Positions 1-10,100 of a stretch of 64,000 nt of DNA are shown here, piece after piece; position 1 is the stretch's first letter, and each line of letters begins with the position of its first letter. The notes under the pieces are model-generated. The model was not told the DNA's origin, ran no database searches, and saw only the letters and a program-made list of their open reading frames with translations. Source of the DNA: Parendozoicomonas haliclonae (GTDB taxonomy: Bacteria; Pseudomonadota; Gammaproteobacteria; Pseudomonadales; Endozoicomonadaceae); NCBI RefSeq assembly GCF_900174585.1, contig NZ_FWPT01000005.1:372001-436000 (forward strand), written 5' to 3'. A program made the translations under genes and the position numbers.

Positions 1-233
1 TTGATGCCCGTACCGGTTACCCGGAACAGCATCGTCTGGCTTCAGTAGCTGTAATCGCCGATGAAACCAGTCTGGCTGATGCCTATGCCACGATGTTTAT
101 GATCCTCGGTGAGAAAGAGGGTATGAGAGTGGCCAAAGAGCAGGGGATTGATGCCTATTTTATCTATCATACGGATAACGGCTTCACATCTTCATCAACC
201 GGTAACTTTGACAGCTATCGCGTTGATAAATAA
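1..233 (+). CDS. apbE: FAD:protein FMN transferase ApbE, C-terminal fragment
   Basis: Only the last 76 or so residues lie in the window; the reading frame is open at the left edge and ends in TAA at 231-233. ApbE enzymes transfer FMN from FAD to a threonine of target proteins, including NqrB and NqrC of the Na+-translocating NADH:quinone reductase, on the periplasmic side. The fragment begins DARTGYP, then reads LASVAVIADETSLADAYAT and a 'MILGEKEGMRVAKEQGIDAYFIY' type tail, which is the usual ApbE C-terminus (DPRTGYP..., ADAWAT..., LG...G). The next gene is nqrM, and apbE-nqrM is the normal end of nqr operons, which supports the call. The rest of the operon should lie to the left of the window. 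Confidence 0.93.
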   Translation, partial: DARTGYPEQHRLASVAVIADETSLADAYATMFMILGEKEGMRVAKEQGIDAYFIYHTDNGFTSSSTGNFDSYRVDK

Positions 234-298
234 ATGATTTCCTCTCCACAGGCAGTTCTGTGGAGACCTCACTTACAGATATGATCAGGAGTGCTGCC

Positions 299-520
299 AT
301 GACGGTCATGCTTTTAACATTCGGACTTCTTCTGCTGATCATTGCTGGCATGTCTGTCGGCGTGATTTTTGCCAACAAGCCTATCAAAGGCTCCTGTGGT
401 GGTTTGGGTAATCTGGGCCTGAAAGACAGCTGCCCAATCTGCGGTGACGAAAACAAGAACGTGCTGCCAAAGGGCAGCGAAGATCTGTTTTACGATGCCG
501 CTGCGTCTGTTAAGCCGTAA
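299..520 (+). CDS. nqrM: (Na+)-NQR maturation protein NqrM
   Basis: Small membrane protein of 73 residues needed to assemble Na+-NQR, probably by delivering iron to the site between NqrD and NqrE. One N-terminal hydrophobic helix (about residues 4-24) is followed by the family's cysteine motif: SCGGLG, then a further CPIC, giving four Cys in the C-rich half. A longer frame starts at a GTG at 260, but the ATG at 299 has an AGGAG at 287-291 with a 7-base spacer and puts the helix at the N-terminus as in known NqrM, so I use it. It follows apbE by 65 bases on the same strand and is probably co-transcribed. The perfect palindrome at 541-566 is the likely operon terminator. Confidence 0.95.
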   Translation: MTVMLLTFGLLLLIIAGMSVGVIFANKPIKGSCGGLGNLGLKDSCPICGDENKNVLPKGSEDLFYDAAASVKP

Positions 521-540
521 ATTATTACCGCACATCCATA

Positions 541-566
541 AAACAGGCCGGAATTCCGGCCTGTTT
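541..566. terminator. Perfect 26-base palindromic terminator between convergent genes
   Basis: AAACAGGCCGGAA is followed directly by its exact reverse complement. A-rich and T-rich ends on both sides make it usable in both directions. It lies between nqrM (+) and the converging secreted-protein gene (-). Confidence 0.75.
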
Positions 567-576
567 TACTTTATGG

Positions 577-2580
577 CTAATACATTGCTTGGGCACGCAT
601 TTGATCCAACACCCGTTTATGAGCGTTGGCAGCCATATTTCCATTCTTGACCATCTGATTCGTGAGGGTCGTATCAGCGCCAGCCTGGTCGAAGATTTCA
701 GGCAATTCTGTTACATCTTCTTTTCTTAGTTCTTCCACCTTGCTGAAACTGGAGAACATCTGCTCACTGCGCTCTGAGAAAAGTAAAGCGCTCCAGGGCC
801 AGTTATCCATGTTTTCCGGATAATCCGGTGATACCATCGGCTGCCCTGAAAATGCGAGTAACAGTGCAGATAACGATTCCAGCACCTCCAGATTGTCAGC
901 TCCGGGATTATCAGCCTTTATAGGAACAGCAAAGTTCTGGAATCCTAACCGGAATAGCCGCATTTGCTGTGAGTTTAGGGTCTGACCACTTGCTGGCTGA
1001 ACATCGTATAAAAGTTTTATGATGGTTTCTGGCACTTTTTTATGTTCGACAGGATCATTCTTATGATTGGGATCAATGCTGCTGTCTACGCCCAGAACAG
1101 TCCTGAGTAGTGCAAGTTCTCCATATTCCGAGAAGGTATATTCCTTCAGAAGCGAATCCACAGGTGCCGTGCGCATATTTTTCGGCAGACGTTTATTCAT
1201 CATTGAGGCCAGTGAAGAGGGCAGACTTTCTACGCTCTTTGTCCATTTATGTCTGGCCCGGAGCAGTGGCTGCCATTGGCCCCTGATCGTCGTCATTGAA
1301 GTAATAATTTGGTTTTGGTAACTGTCGTAAGGGCTTGACAGAATATCATGGATTTGGAAGGCCAGTTGCGTCAGCATATAAGCATTCAGCGCTTTCTGGT
1401 GCGCTGGTTCTGACGCTGTTTTTCTGTAAATCCATGCACCAATTTCCCAAATGGCCAAAGCCTTTTCGAGATTCATATCAAGTATGGCTAACGGGTCTAG
1501 TCCGGGGGTATCCGAAGTGGTATCAAACACCCTTGGCATCACCATTCGCGCCTGTAGGGTGTATTGATCGTTTTCTGAAAGACCGGGAAATAGTGCACTA
1601 TCGGGCCGCACGCTTTCGTGTTTAAGCGTCAGTTTTTGAAGCATGAGGCCGCTTTCATCTACGTCATCCTCAGTGCTGGTAGCAGAAGTGGGAGTAACCT
1701 CTGATGATGGCTTCTTCAAGTTCGGTTTCACTGCAGGAGGCTTTGGCCTTGGCGGCTTCCTTTTCGCCGGAACGGGCTGTTCAGACTTCGTTAAAACTGG
1801 ACTGCTAGGTGGAGCTTGCGGGGTAGCCTCTTCAAGGGAGTCAGTCACCATTTCTTCATCATTTAGCTCACCATCTGCGCTGACTGTAGAAGAACGCTTG
1901 TCGTTTGAGTCAGGGAGTCTTGGAGGAGGGTAGTCGGGTACTCCAGAGTTGACTGGCATCTGGCTGGGCGTTGGTGAATCGTCCATGGGCTCTTCATCAG
2001 AATGGTGCGATCCACCATTGCTGGTGTTTTCGATACTACCCGATAGATTCAGCTGTCCATCACCGCCATCCTGACCCTTTACATAGCCCACCATGATACC
2101 GGCCAGTTGATGTTGTGACAGCCGGTTACCCTTCTGGCTCTGCATTGAACTGTGTGATTCCCTATAGGGTTTAGGTTTTGGCGGCGGTTCTTTCTTCTTT
2201 GTTTTTTCGACTCCTTCACCAGCAGGTTCTTGTTGTTCAGGTTGAGGCTCTTTGCTCTTCTTATCCCGCTTAAGGGTTCCTACAGCTTTTGTAAGTTTTT
2301 GAACCCCCTTACTGTCTTTAAACTTTCCAAGCAAACTCCTCGGTTCTGAAACATTAATCGCTGATGCCCCACCAGTCCCTGAACTTCCGTGTTGTTGATC
2401 TCCCTGTGCTGGTGCTCCGGCCCCCGACTTACTGAAAGTAGTTGCATCTTTTGTCCCGTCATTTTCCATCGACCGGGCTAGAGGCATGAATGCCATTTGA
2501 ATAATGAGTACCAAACCGAGAGAACTAATAAACCTTGTACTACAGTGCATAAGCTTTGGTTCTTGGGATGATCGTTTCAT
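577..2580 (-). CDS. Secreted proline/lysine-rich protein of unknown function
   Basis: I do not recognise a family. The frame can be read back to 2835, but the ATG at 2580 gives a 667-residue protein with a classic signal peptide (about residues 1-37: basic start, hydrophobic core, FMPLARS), whereas a longer start would overlap the sthA start region. After the signal comes a low-complexity stretch (about 40-300) rich in Ser, Pro, Lys and Glu with repeated PxxP-like motifs such as PPPKPKPY, KRKPPRPKPP and YPPPRLP. A C-terminal part of about 330 residues looks alpha-helical and has no motif I know. No clear Shine-Dalgarno precedes the start. The composition resembles secreted effectors that engage host SH3-type domains, but that is inference from composition only. 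Confidence 0.75.
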   Translation of the reverse strand: MKRSSQEPKLMHCSTRFISSLGLVLIIQMAFMPLARSMENDGTKDATTFSKSGAGAPAQGDQQHGSSGTGGASAINVSEPRSLLGKFKDSKGVQKLTKAVGTLKRDKKSKEPQPEQQEPAGEGVEKTKKKEPPPKPKPYRESHSSMQSQKGNRLSQHQLAGIMVGYVKGQDGGDGQLNLSGSIENTSNGGSHHSDEEPMDDSPTPSQMPVNSGVPDYPPPRLPDSNDKRSSTVSADGELNDEEMVTDSLEEATPQAPPSSPVLTKSEQPVPAKRKPPRPKPPAVKPNLKKPSSEVTPTSATSTEDDVDESGLMLQKLTLKHESVRPDSALFPGLSENDQYTLQARMVMPRVFDTTSDTPGLDPLAILDMNLEKALAIWEIGAWIYRKTASEPAHQKALNAYMLTQLAFQIHDILSSPYDSYQNQIITSMTTIRGQWQPLLRARHKWTKSVESLPSSLASMMNKRLPKNMRTAPVDSLLKEYTFSEYGELALLRTVLGVDSSIDPNHKNDPVEHKKVPETIIKLLYDVQPASGQTLNSQQMRLFRLGFQNFAVPIKADNPGADNLEVLESLSALLLAFSGQPMVSPDYPENMDNWPWSALLFSERSEQMFSSFSKVEELRKEDVTELPEIFDQAGADTTLTNQMVKNGNMAANAHKRVLDQMRAQAMY

Positions 2581-2824
2581 GGTCTTTTGAATTTGTTGTA
2601 GGAACGAAAGCACAGATAATAGACAACCCTGCGTAACGCGCTGTTTTTCTAACACTGAGTGCGATCTCCCCCTATCAACCGGCCTCTGGGGTATGACACG
2701 CCCTGACCATATCGTTACAATAAAGAGAAGAATACGAACACTGCCTGTCGCGATGGTTTTGACAAACGCCTTCGAGGTTTTGAAGCAGTTGTTGATGTTA
2801 AGGATCGAGCGAAGGATAAAGAAA

Positions 2825-4219
2825 ATGGGCATCACGAACTACGATCTGATTATTTTGGGGAGCGGCCCGGCTGGCGAAGGCGCGGCCATGAGTGCAGTGA
2901 AGCAGGGGAAACGTGTCGCCGTCGTCGAACAGAAGCGGGTGGTTGGCGGTAACTGTACCCATCTGGGTACCATTCCTTCCAAGGCTCTGCGTCATGCGGT
3001 GATGCAGATTTACAACTTCAATAACAACCCTATGTTCCGGGAAATTGGTGAGCCACGCTGGTTCAGCTTTCCGAATGTTCTGAAAAATGCTTATGACGTT
3101 ATCAATAAGCAGGTTGGCTCCCGTACCGGCTACTACTCCCGTAACCGTATCGCCATGTACTTCGGTACCGGCAGCTTTGTTGATGAAAATACCATTGAGG
3201 TGGTTGAGCACTCCGGTAATGTTGAACGTCTGGCTGCCAAGCATATCCTGATTGCCACCGGTTCCCGTCCTTATCGTCCGTCCGGCGTAGACTTCGGTCA
3301 TCCCCGTATCTACGACAGTGACACCATCCTGCAGCTGAACCACACTCCGCGCCGGATTATTATTTACGGAGCCGGTGTTATCGGCTGTGAGTACGCCTCC
3401 ATCTTCTCCAGCCTGGGTGTGCTGGTTGATCTGATTGATACCCGTGACCGCTTGCTGTCCTTCCTGGATAAGGAAGTGTCGGACGCGCTGAGTTACCACC
3501 TCCGAAACAATAATGTGATCATCCGTCACAATGAGGAATACCAGAAGATCGAAGGCACCGAGAATGGTGTCGATCTGTATCTGAAATCCGGCAAGGTGAT
3601 TAAGGCTAACGCTCTGTTGTGGGCTAATGGCCGTACTGGTAATACTCAGGAGCTGGGGCTGGAAAATATTGGTCTTGAGGCCGATGGCCGTGGCCAGCTG
3701 AAGGTCAACGACCTGTACCAGACCGAAGTCGATAATGTCTATGCCGTTGGTGATGTCATTGGTTGGCCAAGTCTGGCCAGCGCCTCCTACGATCAGGGCC
3801 GATTTGCCGCCAGCAATATCTGCGGAGTTACGCCAGTCACTACCCTGAGCAGTGTTCCGGCCGGTATCTATACCATTCCGGAAATCAGTTCACTGGGCCG
3901 AAATGAGGAAGAGCTGACCCGCGATGCGGTGCCTTATGAAGTCGGTAAAGCCTTCTTCTCCCGTCTGGCCCGTGCCCAGATTACCGGAGAGACGGCCGGC
4001 ATGCTGAAAATCCTGTTCCATCGAGATACTCTGGAAGTGCTGGGCATTCACTGTTTCGGTGACCAGGCCTCCGAGATTGTTCATATCGGTCAGGCCATTA
4101 TGGAACAGCCGGAAGGGCAGAACACTCTGCGCTACTTCCTTAACACTACCTTCAACTATCCGACCATGGCCGAAGCCTACCGGGTTGCAGCTCTTGATGG
4201 TATGAACCGTCTGGGCTGA
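2825..4219 (+). CDS. sthA: Soluble pyridine nucleotide transhydrogenase SthA
   Basis: Cytoplasmic flavoprotein that moves reducing equivalents between NADPH and NAD+, mainly re-oxidising NADPH. At 464 residues it matches E. coli SthA (466). It shows the FAD-binding [10 protein letters not shown] near residue 13, the active-site region [16 protein letters not shown] with a single Cys (C44) and Thr in place of the second disulfide Cys (the feature separating SthA from lipoamide dehydrogenase and glutathione reductase), a second dinucleotide fold [11 protein letters not shown], and the AVGDVIG FAD motif. The frame is open back to 2693, but ATG 2825 has GAAGGA eight bases upstream and matches the family N-terminus. 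It is divergent from the secreted-protein gene. Confidence 0.97.
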   Translation: MGITNYDLIILGSGPAGEGAAMSAVKQGKRVAVVEQKRVVGGNCTHLGTIPSKALRHAVMQIYNFNNNPMFREIGEPRWFSFPNVLKNAYDVINKQVGSRTGYYSRNRIAMYFGTGSFVDENTIEVVEHSGNVERLAAKHILIATGSRPYRPSGVDFGHPRIYDSDTILQLNHTPRRIIIYGAGVIGCEYASIFSSLGVLVDLIDTRDRLLSFLDKEVSDALSYHLRNNNVIIRHNEEYQKIEGTENGVDLYLKSGKVIKANALLWANGRTGNTQELGLENIGLEADGRGQLKVNDLYQTEVDNVYAVGDVIGWPSLASASYDQGRFAASNICGVTPVTTLSSVPAGIYTIPEISSLGRNEEELTRDAVPYEVGKAFFSRLARAQITGETAGMLKILFHRDTLEVLGIHCFGDQASEIVHIGQAIMEQPEGQNTLRYFLNTTFNYPTMAEAYRVAALDGMNRLG

Positions 4220-4228
4220 TTCCTCTCT

Positions 4229-4254
4229 GGCAGGTACCTATCCATGTACCTGCC
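4229..4254 (+). terminator. Hairpin after sthA
   Basis: GGCAGGTAC, an 8-base loop, then GTACCTGCC, nine base pairs, starting 10 bases after the sthA stop. There is no U-tract, so termination is likely but not certain. Confidence 0.5.
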
Positions 4255-4320
4255 GGCTTTACTTGCCTTTCCTCCCCGAAGATTCCAGCTAATCTGTCTG
4301 TAAAATGGCAGGGGGAAGAC

Positions 4321-5673
4321 ATGGCCGCAGAACAAAGAATGATAAGACATTCCGGGTTTATTCTGGCCGTTGCCGGAGCCGCTGTCGGATTGGGTAACAT
4401 CTGGCGCTTTCCCTATATGGCCGGGGAGAATGGCGGCAGCGCCTTTCTGCTGTTTTATCTGCTGTTTGTACTGTTGCTGGGCATTCCGGCCATGGCCGCT
4501 GAAATTCTGGTGGGTCGGGCAGGGCGGTCAACGCCAACAGTCAGCCTGAGGGCATTGGCCAAGCAAGGCAACGGTTCCTGGGCCTGGGAAAAGGTTTCCC
4601 TGATCGGCATGCTCGCAGCATTGATGGTGCTGTCTTTCTATTCCGTGGTTGCCGGGTGGGGAGGGTATTACCTGACCCAAACCCTTAGTGGTGGCCTTGA
4701 TTTTCAAAACGCACAACAACTCGGTAGTTTTTTTGATAGTTTTCTCGCCAAACCCCATCTCTTAATCCTGTTTCACAGCCTGTTTCTGATCATCACACTC
4801 TCGATTAACGGCCAGCCGGTCGCTAAAGGTCTGGAACGTCTTAATGCGTTTTTGATGCCACTGCTCTATGGGCTGCTCATCGTACTGGTGATCTATGGCA
4901 GTGGCTTCCCCGGTTTCAGCCACGCTATTGATTACCTGTTTTCTCCGGACTGGCAGAACATCAATATGGGTGTTCTTATTGAAGCCATGGGCCATGCCTT
5001 TTTTACATTGGCTGTCGGAGCCTGCTGTCTAATGGCTTATGGTGCCTATATGCCGGCCAAACAATCCATACTGGGGGCCGTGTTTATTGTGGTGATTCTG
5101 GATCTGATTGTTTCACTGCTTGCCGGGGTTGCCACATTTACTATTGTGTTCAGCGATGGCCTTGATCCGGCCAGTGGCCCGGGTCTGATATTTATTACTC
5201 TTCCCAAAGCACTCAACGCCATGCCCTATGGCGATATTGTTCTGCCGCTGTTCTTTATTCTGTTTGTCATTGCCACTTGGACTTCTTCCGTCAATCTGGC
5301 GGAGCCACTGGTTGCATCTACCGCCACACGGCTGGGAGTGGGGCGTGGTATGGCATCTGTGGTCGTTGGTTTTGTCGTTTGGTGTCTTGGATTAATTCCC
5401 GCACTTTCGTTTAATCTCTGGAGCGGTGTATCCATCGCCGGCCATGGGCTGTTTGATCTCTGGACCGGCTTTGCCACCAATATCCTGCTGCCGGTTACCG
5501 CATTGTTAATTCTGGTTTTTGTCGGCTGGGTGGTGCCTTGGGGAACGGTTGCGGAACAGCTGGGCTTTAAAACAAATAACGGTGGGACTATGGAGGGAAT
5601 GTTTAGGCTTCTGTTCCGTTTTATTGCCCCGGGAATGGTTCTGACAATCTTTGTGTTTGGCTTACTCTCTTGA
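4321..5673 (+). CDS. Sodium-dependent transporter, neurotransmitter:sodium symporter (SNF) family
   Basis: Inner-membrane Na+-coupled symporter of 450 residues, probably for an amino acid. The NSS signature of helix 1, AVGLGNIWRFPYMAGENGG, is at about residues 21-39 and contains the unwound Na+/substrate-binding GNIWRFPY. About eleven to twelve hydrophobic segments follow, as is common for bacterial members (LeuT, MhsT, TyrT types). AGGGGGA lies just before ATG 4321. Its stop codon overlaps the 3' end of the converging MATE gene by 12 bases. The substrate cannot be deduced from the sequence. Confidence 0.93.
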   Translation: MAAEQRMIRHSGFILAVAGAAVGLGNIWRFPYMAGENGGSAFLLFYLLFVLLLGIPAMAAEILVGRAGRSTPTVSLRALAKQGNGSWAWEKVSLIGMLAALMVLSFYSVVAGWGGYYLTQTLSGGLDFQNAQQLGSFFDSFLAKPHLLILFHSLFLIITLSINGQPVAKGLERLNAFLMPLLYGLLIVLVIYGSGFPGFSHAIDYLFSPDWQNINMGVLIEAMGHAFFTLAVGACCLMAYGAYMPAKQSILGAVFIVVILDLIVSLLAGVATFTIVFSDGLDPASGPGLIFITLPKALNAMPYGDIVLPLFFILFVIATWTSSVNLAEPLVASTATRLGVGRGMASVVVGFVVWCLGLIPALSFNLWSGVSIAGHGLFDLWTGFATNILLPVTALLILVFVGWVVPWGTVAEQLGFKTNNGGTMEGMFRLLFRFIAPGMVLTIFVFGLLS

Positions 5674-7041
5674 GCCGCCGGCCTGCTGGATCCAGCGCCG
5701 GTTATACCAGATAACCAGGCAGGCCAGCGATGCCAGTGCCCGTTGGCCGACCTGAATGATCCAGACTGCGATCAGTCCGTACTGAAAGCCACCCACGGCC
5801 AGAGCGGTGAGTGGCAGACCAATCAGCCACAAGGTGCTGATACGCAAAATCATTACGGTCTTATTGCTTCCCGTACCCAGCAAAGCCTGAGTGAGGACCA
5901 GAGCAGCGCTATCGACAATCATGCCGATACCAACCAACTGCAATGGCAACCGAGCCTGTTCAATGAGGGGACTGGTGCTCGGTAAAAACAGCGACAAAAC
6001 CAACTCAGGGAATACTATTAATGGCAAACTGAGAATCGTAAGCACGATCACAGCTACCATCACTACCTCCAATCCCCAGCGGAAAGCCTGCTCCGTCTGA
6101 TTCGCACCAAGCGCCTGATTGATCAATGTTGTCGCCGCCATACCCAGACCAATTCCCGGCAAAATCAGCAACAACGAGATATTCACCAAAATATGGCTGA
6201 TCGCCATGGCCTCACTGCTGATCCACGCAATCAGCCAGAACAGCAGGGCGGTTCCCAGCGCAAACAGTGTTTGCTGGGCAGAATCAGGCCAGGCTTTACG
6301 AATCAAAGGCTTGGAGTGGGTTGTTCCGGGAGTTTTCAGATGTAGGTCATGATGGTTTGAAAATCTTTTCACCTGCAGGGTATTGGCCAGCACACCACAA
6401 TACATGGCAATCACCGTACCTGCAGCAGCTCCGGCCAGACCAATACCAGCAAAATTCCCAATGCCGAATATCAATTGATAACTCAGCAGGGCATTAATGA
6501 TATGAACCCCGACCAGAATCTTTAAATAACTCATCGGATGGCGGCAACCATTCCAGAAACCGCGATAGGTCAGCAGCATCATGCCCGCGGGCAGGCTGAT
6601 AATCCGTAGCTGGAAGTATTCAGCAGCATAATCAGCGACTTCAGGGCTGATATCAAACAACCGCACCAGGTAAGGAGAGAACAGTACCAGCAATATCGTG
6701 ATCGGAATACCTGCTACAAAGGCCAGGCGAATACCTTTGCCCACCGGATCGAGCAGCTTGTTTCGGCGACCGGCACCACAATCCCGGGCAACACTGGACT
6801 GCACCGCCACGGAGAGACCACTGATCAAGGCAAAGCAGACAAAAATGGCATAGTTCGCCGTTGCCACTGCAGCCAACTGGACTTCACCCAACCGGCCGAT
6901 CATGGCGGTATCCACCAAATTGATCAGACTCTGTGACAGCATCCCTCCGGTAATCGGCAAAGCCAGCCGGGCAATCATCTGCAGGCGTAGTCTGCGTGAT
7001 GCCGGAGGACTGTTCAGTCTGCCAATATCCAGTTGCTGCAC
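5662..7041 (-). CDS. MATE family efflux transporter
   Basis: Cation-coupled multidrug/toxin exporter of the inner membrane with about twelve hydrophobic helices in two similar halves. The first helix region LALPITGGMLSQSLINLVDT is followed by AMIGRLGEVQLAAVA, the typical MATE pattern (D-T-x-x-x-G). The open frame runs back to 7179, but that would include the long hairpin at 7145-7177. A GTG at 7041 with GGAG five bases upstream gives 459 residues, the usual MATE length, so I prefer it; the start remains uncertain. It converges on the NSS transporter with a 12-base overlap and follows metH on the same strand. Confidence 0.9.
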   Translation of the reverse strand: MQQLDIGRLNSPPASRRLRLQMIARLALPITGGMLSQSLINLVDTAMIGRLGEVQLAAVATANYAIFVCFALISGLSVAVQSSVARDCGAGRRNKLLDPVGKGIRLAFVAGIPITILLVLFSPYLVRLFDISPEVADYAAEYFQLRIISLPAGMMLLTYRGFWNGCRHPMSYLKILVGVHIINALLSYQLIFGIGNFAGIGLAGAAAGTVIAMYCGVLANTLQVKRFSNHHDLHLKTPGTTHSKPLIRKAWPDSAQQTLFALGTALLFWLIAWISSEAMAISHILVNISLLLILPGIGLGMAATTLINQALGANQTEQAFRWGLEVVMVAVIVLTILSLPLIVFPELVLSLFLPSTSPLIEQARLPLQLVGIGMIVDSAALVLTQALLGTGSNKTVMILRISTLWLIGLPLTALAVGGFQYGLIAVWIIQVGQRALASLACLVIWYNRRWIQQAGGSRE

Positions 7042-7144
7042 AAATGCTCCATCAAGGAAAAACGAAGGGCGAAAAGAGGCGGTATTGTAATGCTTCTTTA
7101 TAAAATGCGGGAGAGAACGTGTGTAACTGCTTAATGTTCCTACA

Positions 7145-7177
7145 GATGCCCTTATGGATGCGATCCATAAGGGCATC
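7145..7177. terminator. Long perfect hairpin downstream of metH
   Basis: A 15-base-pair stem (GATGCCCTTATGGAT and its reverse complement) with a 3-base GCG loop, 7 bases beyond the metH stop. There is no U-tract on either strand. It may act as an mRNA 3' stabiliser or a factor-assisted terminator between metH and the MATE gene. Confidence 0.5.
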
Positions 7178-7183
7178 ACAGAT

Positions 7184-10100
7184 TTAGGCAGGATTATAAT
7201 CCAGTACCGGCATCAGCCAGCGTTCGGCTTCTTCAAGGCTCCAGCCTTTACGGGCAGCATAACTTTCCACCTGATCCTTTTGAATCTTGCCGATGGCAAA
7301 GTAACGGGAATCAGGATGAGAGAAGTACCAGCCACTGACCGCAGCAGTCGGCCACATGGCAAAGTGCTCAGTCAGCGAAACGCCAATTGCCTGCTCTGCA
7401 TCCAGTAGCCGGAACAGTGTCGCTTTCTCAGTGTGATCCGGGCAGGCCGGATAACCGGGTGCAGGGCGGATACCGGCGTACTTCTCCTTAATCAATGCCT
7501 CATTATCCAGAGCTTCATCAGCGGCATAGCCCCAATACTGGGTACGCACCTGCAGATGCATATATTCCGCCAGAGCTTCAGCCAACCGGTCAGCCAGCGC
7601 CTTCACCATAATGCTTTGATAATCGTCGTGCTGTTCTTCAAAGGCTTTGGCCATCTCCTCTGCACCAATACCGGCCGTCACCACAAAGCCGCCAATATAA
7701 TCATCCTGTTGACCTTTCGGCGCGACAAAATCAGCCAGACTGTGATTCGGCTTGCCATCCGGCTTCAGGGTTTGCTGGCGGAGATGGTGGAGCAGGGTGG
7801 TAGTGCCATCCGTTTCGGTCACCTCAATATCATCCCTGTTCACCTGACTGGCAGGCCAGAAACCAATCACTGCCTTGGCCTTGATCTCATTACTGGTTTC
7901 CAGACGATCGAGCATGGCATTGGCATCACGGAACAGCTTGACCGCTTCTTCGCCGACGACTTTGTCTTCCAGAATCTTCGGATATTTGCCGTGCAGATCC
8001 CAGGAGATAAAGAACGGCGTCCAGTCGATATAATCACGCAGCTCTTTCAGACTGATATCATCAAAGACTCTTGTACCGGTAAAGGCCGGCTTCGGAGGCT
8101 GATAACCGGTCCACTCAATAGGTGTGACTTTGTTATCGAGTTCAGCAAAAGGTACGCGCTGGGCATTGGGACGACGCTTGCCGTGGCGTTCCCGGATCTT
8201 GATATATTCCTCTTTAATCGCGGCAACAAAAGGAGGCTTGAGCTCCTTGCTGATCAGATTGGTTGCCACACTGACACTACGGGAAGCGTCCGGTACATAG
8301 ACGACCTGATCATTTTGATACTGCTGCTCAATCTTCACCGCAGTATGGGCTTTCGAGGTGGTCGCACCGCCGATCATCAACGGGATATGGAAATCCTGAC
8401 GCTGCATCTCCCGGGCCAGATGTACCATTTCGTCCAGTGATGGAGTGATCAGACCGGAAAGACCGATAATATCGACATTCTCCTCCCGGGCCGTTTTCAG
8501 AATGGTTTCCGCCGGAACCATCACACCAAGATCAATCACTTCATAGTTATTGCACTGCAAGACGACACCGACAATATTCTTACCGATATCGTGAACATCG
8601 CCTTTCACTGTGGCCATCAGAATCTTGCCCTTGGCCTGGGTCATGCCGCCTTTTTCTGCTTCAATAAACGGCACCAGATGGGCAACTGCCTGCTTCATAA
8701 CCCGGGCGCTTTTCACCACCTGGGGCAGGAACATCTTGCCTTCACCGAACAGGTCACCGACGACGTTCATGCCATCCATCAAAGGTCCTTCAATCACTTC
8801 GATAGGACGGCTCGCCTCCAGACGGGCTTCTTCGGTGTCTTCAACAATATAGGTGTTGATCCCTTTTACCAGCGCATGTTCGATACGCTTAACGACCGGC
8901 AGTGAACGCCACTCGTTGTCTTCTTTTTTGCCCTGACTCTGGCCATCACCACGGAAACTGTCGGCCACCGCCAGAAGCTGTTCTGTCGCTTCATCACTGC
9001 GGTTAAGCACAACATCCTCAACCGCGTCTTTCAGTGTCTGAGGAATATCTTCATAGATAGCCAGCTGACCGGCATTCACAATACCCATCGACAGGCCAGC
9101 TTTGATCGCGTGATAGAGAAACACCGCGTGGATGGCTTCCCGTACCGGATTGTTACCACGGAATGAGAAGGAGACGTTACTGACACCGCCGGAGGTCATG
9201 GCATGGGGCAGATTGTCCCGGATCCATTCGCAGGCCTGGATAAAATCAACGGCGTAGTTGTTGTGCTCTTCGATACCGGTGGCCACAGCAAAGATATTCG
9301 GGTCGAAAATAATATCTTCCGGTGGGAAGTTCAGCTCATTAACCAGAATTTCATAAGAGCGCTTACAGATTTCTCTCTTGCGCTCAAACGTGTCTGCCTG
9401 ACCGGTTTCATCAAACGCCATCACCACCACAGCTGCGCCATAGCGCATACAGCGGCGGGCATGAAAGCGAAACTGCTCTTCGCCTTCCTTCAGGCTGATG
9501 GAGTTAACGACGCCTTTACCCTGAATACATTTCAGGCCGGCTTCAATCACTTCCCACTTTGAGGAATCGATCATCACCGGTACCCGGGAGATATCCGGCT
9601 CGGAGGCGATCAGGTTCAGGAAGCGAGGCATGGCAGACAGGGCATCGAGCATGCCCTCATCCATATTGATATCAATAATCTGGGCGCCGTTCTCAACCTG
9701 CTCTCGAGCTACATCCAGTGCGGTATCGTAATCCTCTTCCAGAATCAGGCGCTTAAAGCGTGCGGAACCGGTGACGTTACAGCGTTCGCCGACATTCACA
9801 AACAGGGAATCCCGAGTAATGGTAAACGGCTCAAGGCCGCTCAACCGGCAGGCCACTTCCGGATTCGCTTTCTGGCGAGGCTTCACGCCCTCAACACGGT
9901 CAGCAATGGCTTTGATATGGGCAGGAGAGGTGCCGCAACAGCCGCCAATAATATTCACCAGCCCTGAGTCGGCAAATTCCCCGACAATCTCGGCCATCTG
10001 CTCCGGTGTTTCATCATACTCACCGAACTCGTTCGGCAGACCGGCATTCGGGTGCGCACTGACATAGCAGGTGGCAATCCGGGACATCTCTTCAATATAA

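Noticed and set aside
2693-2824. N-terminal extension of sthA by 44 codons
   Set aside because: The extension is basic and unlike any SthA; a good ribosome-binding site precedes the ATG at 2825.
5662-5673. 12-base overlap of the NSS and MATE gene ends as a special arrangement
   Set aside because: Convergent 3' overlaps of this size are common and imply nothing about joint function.
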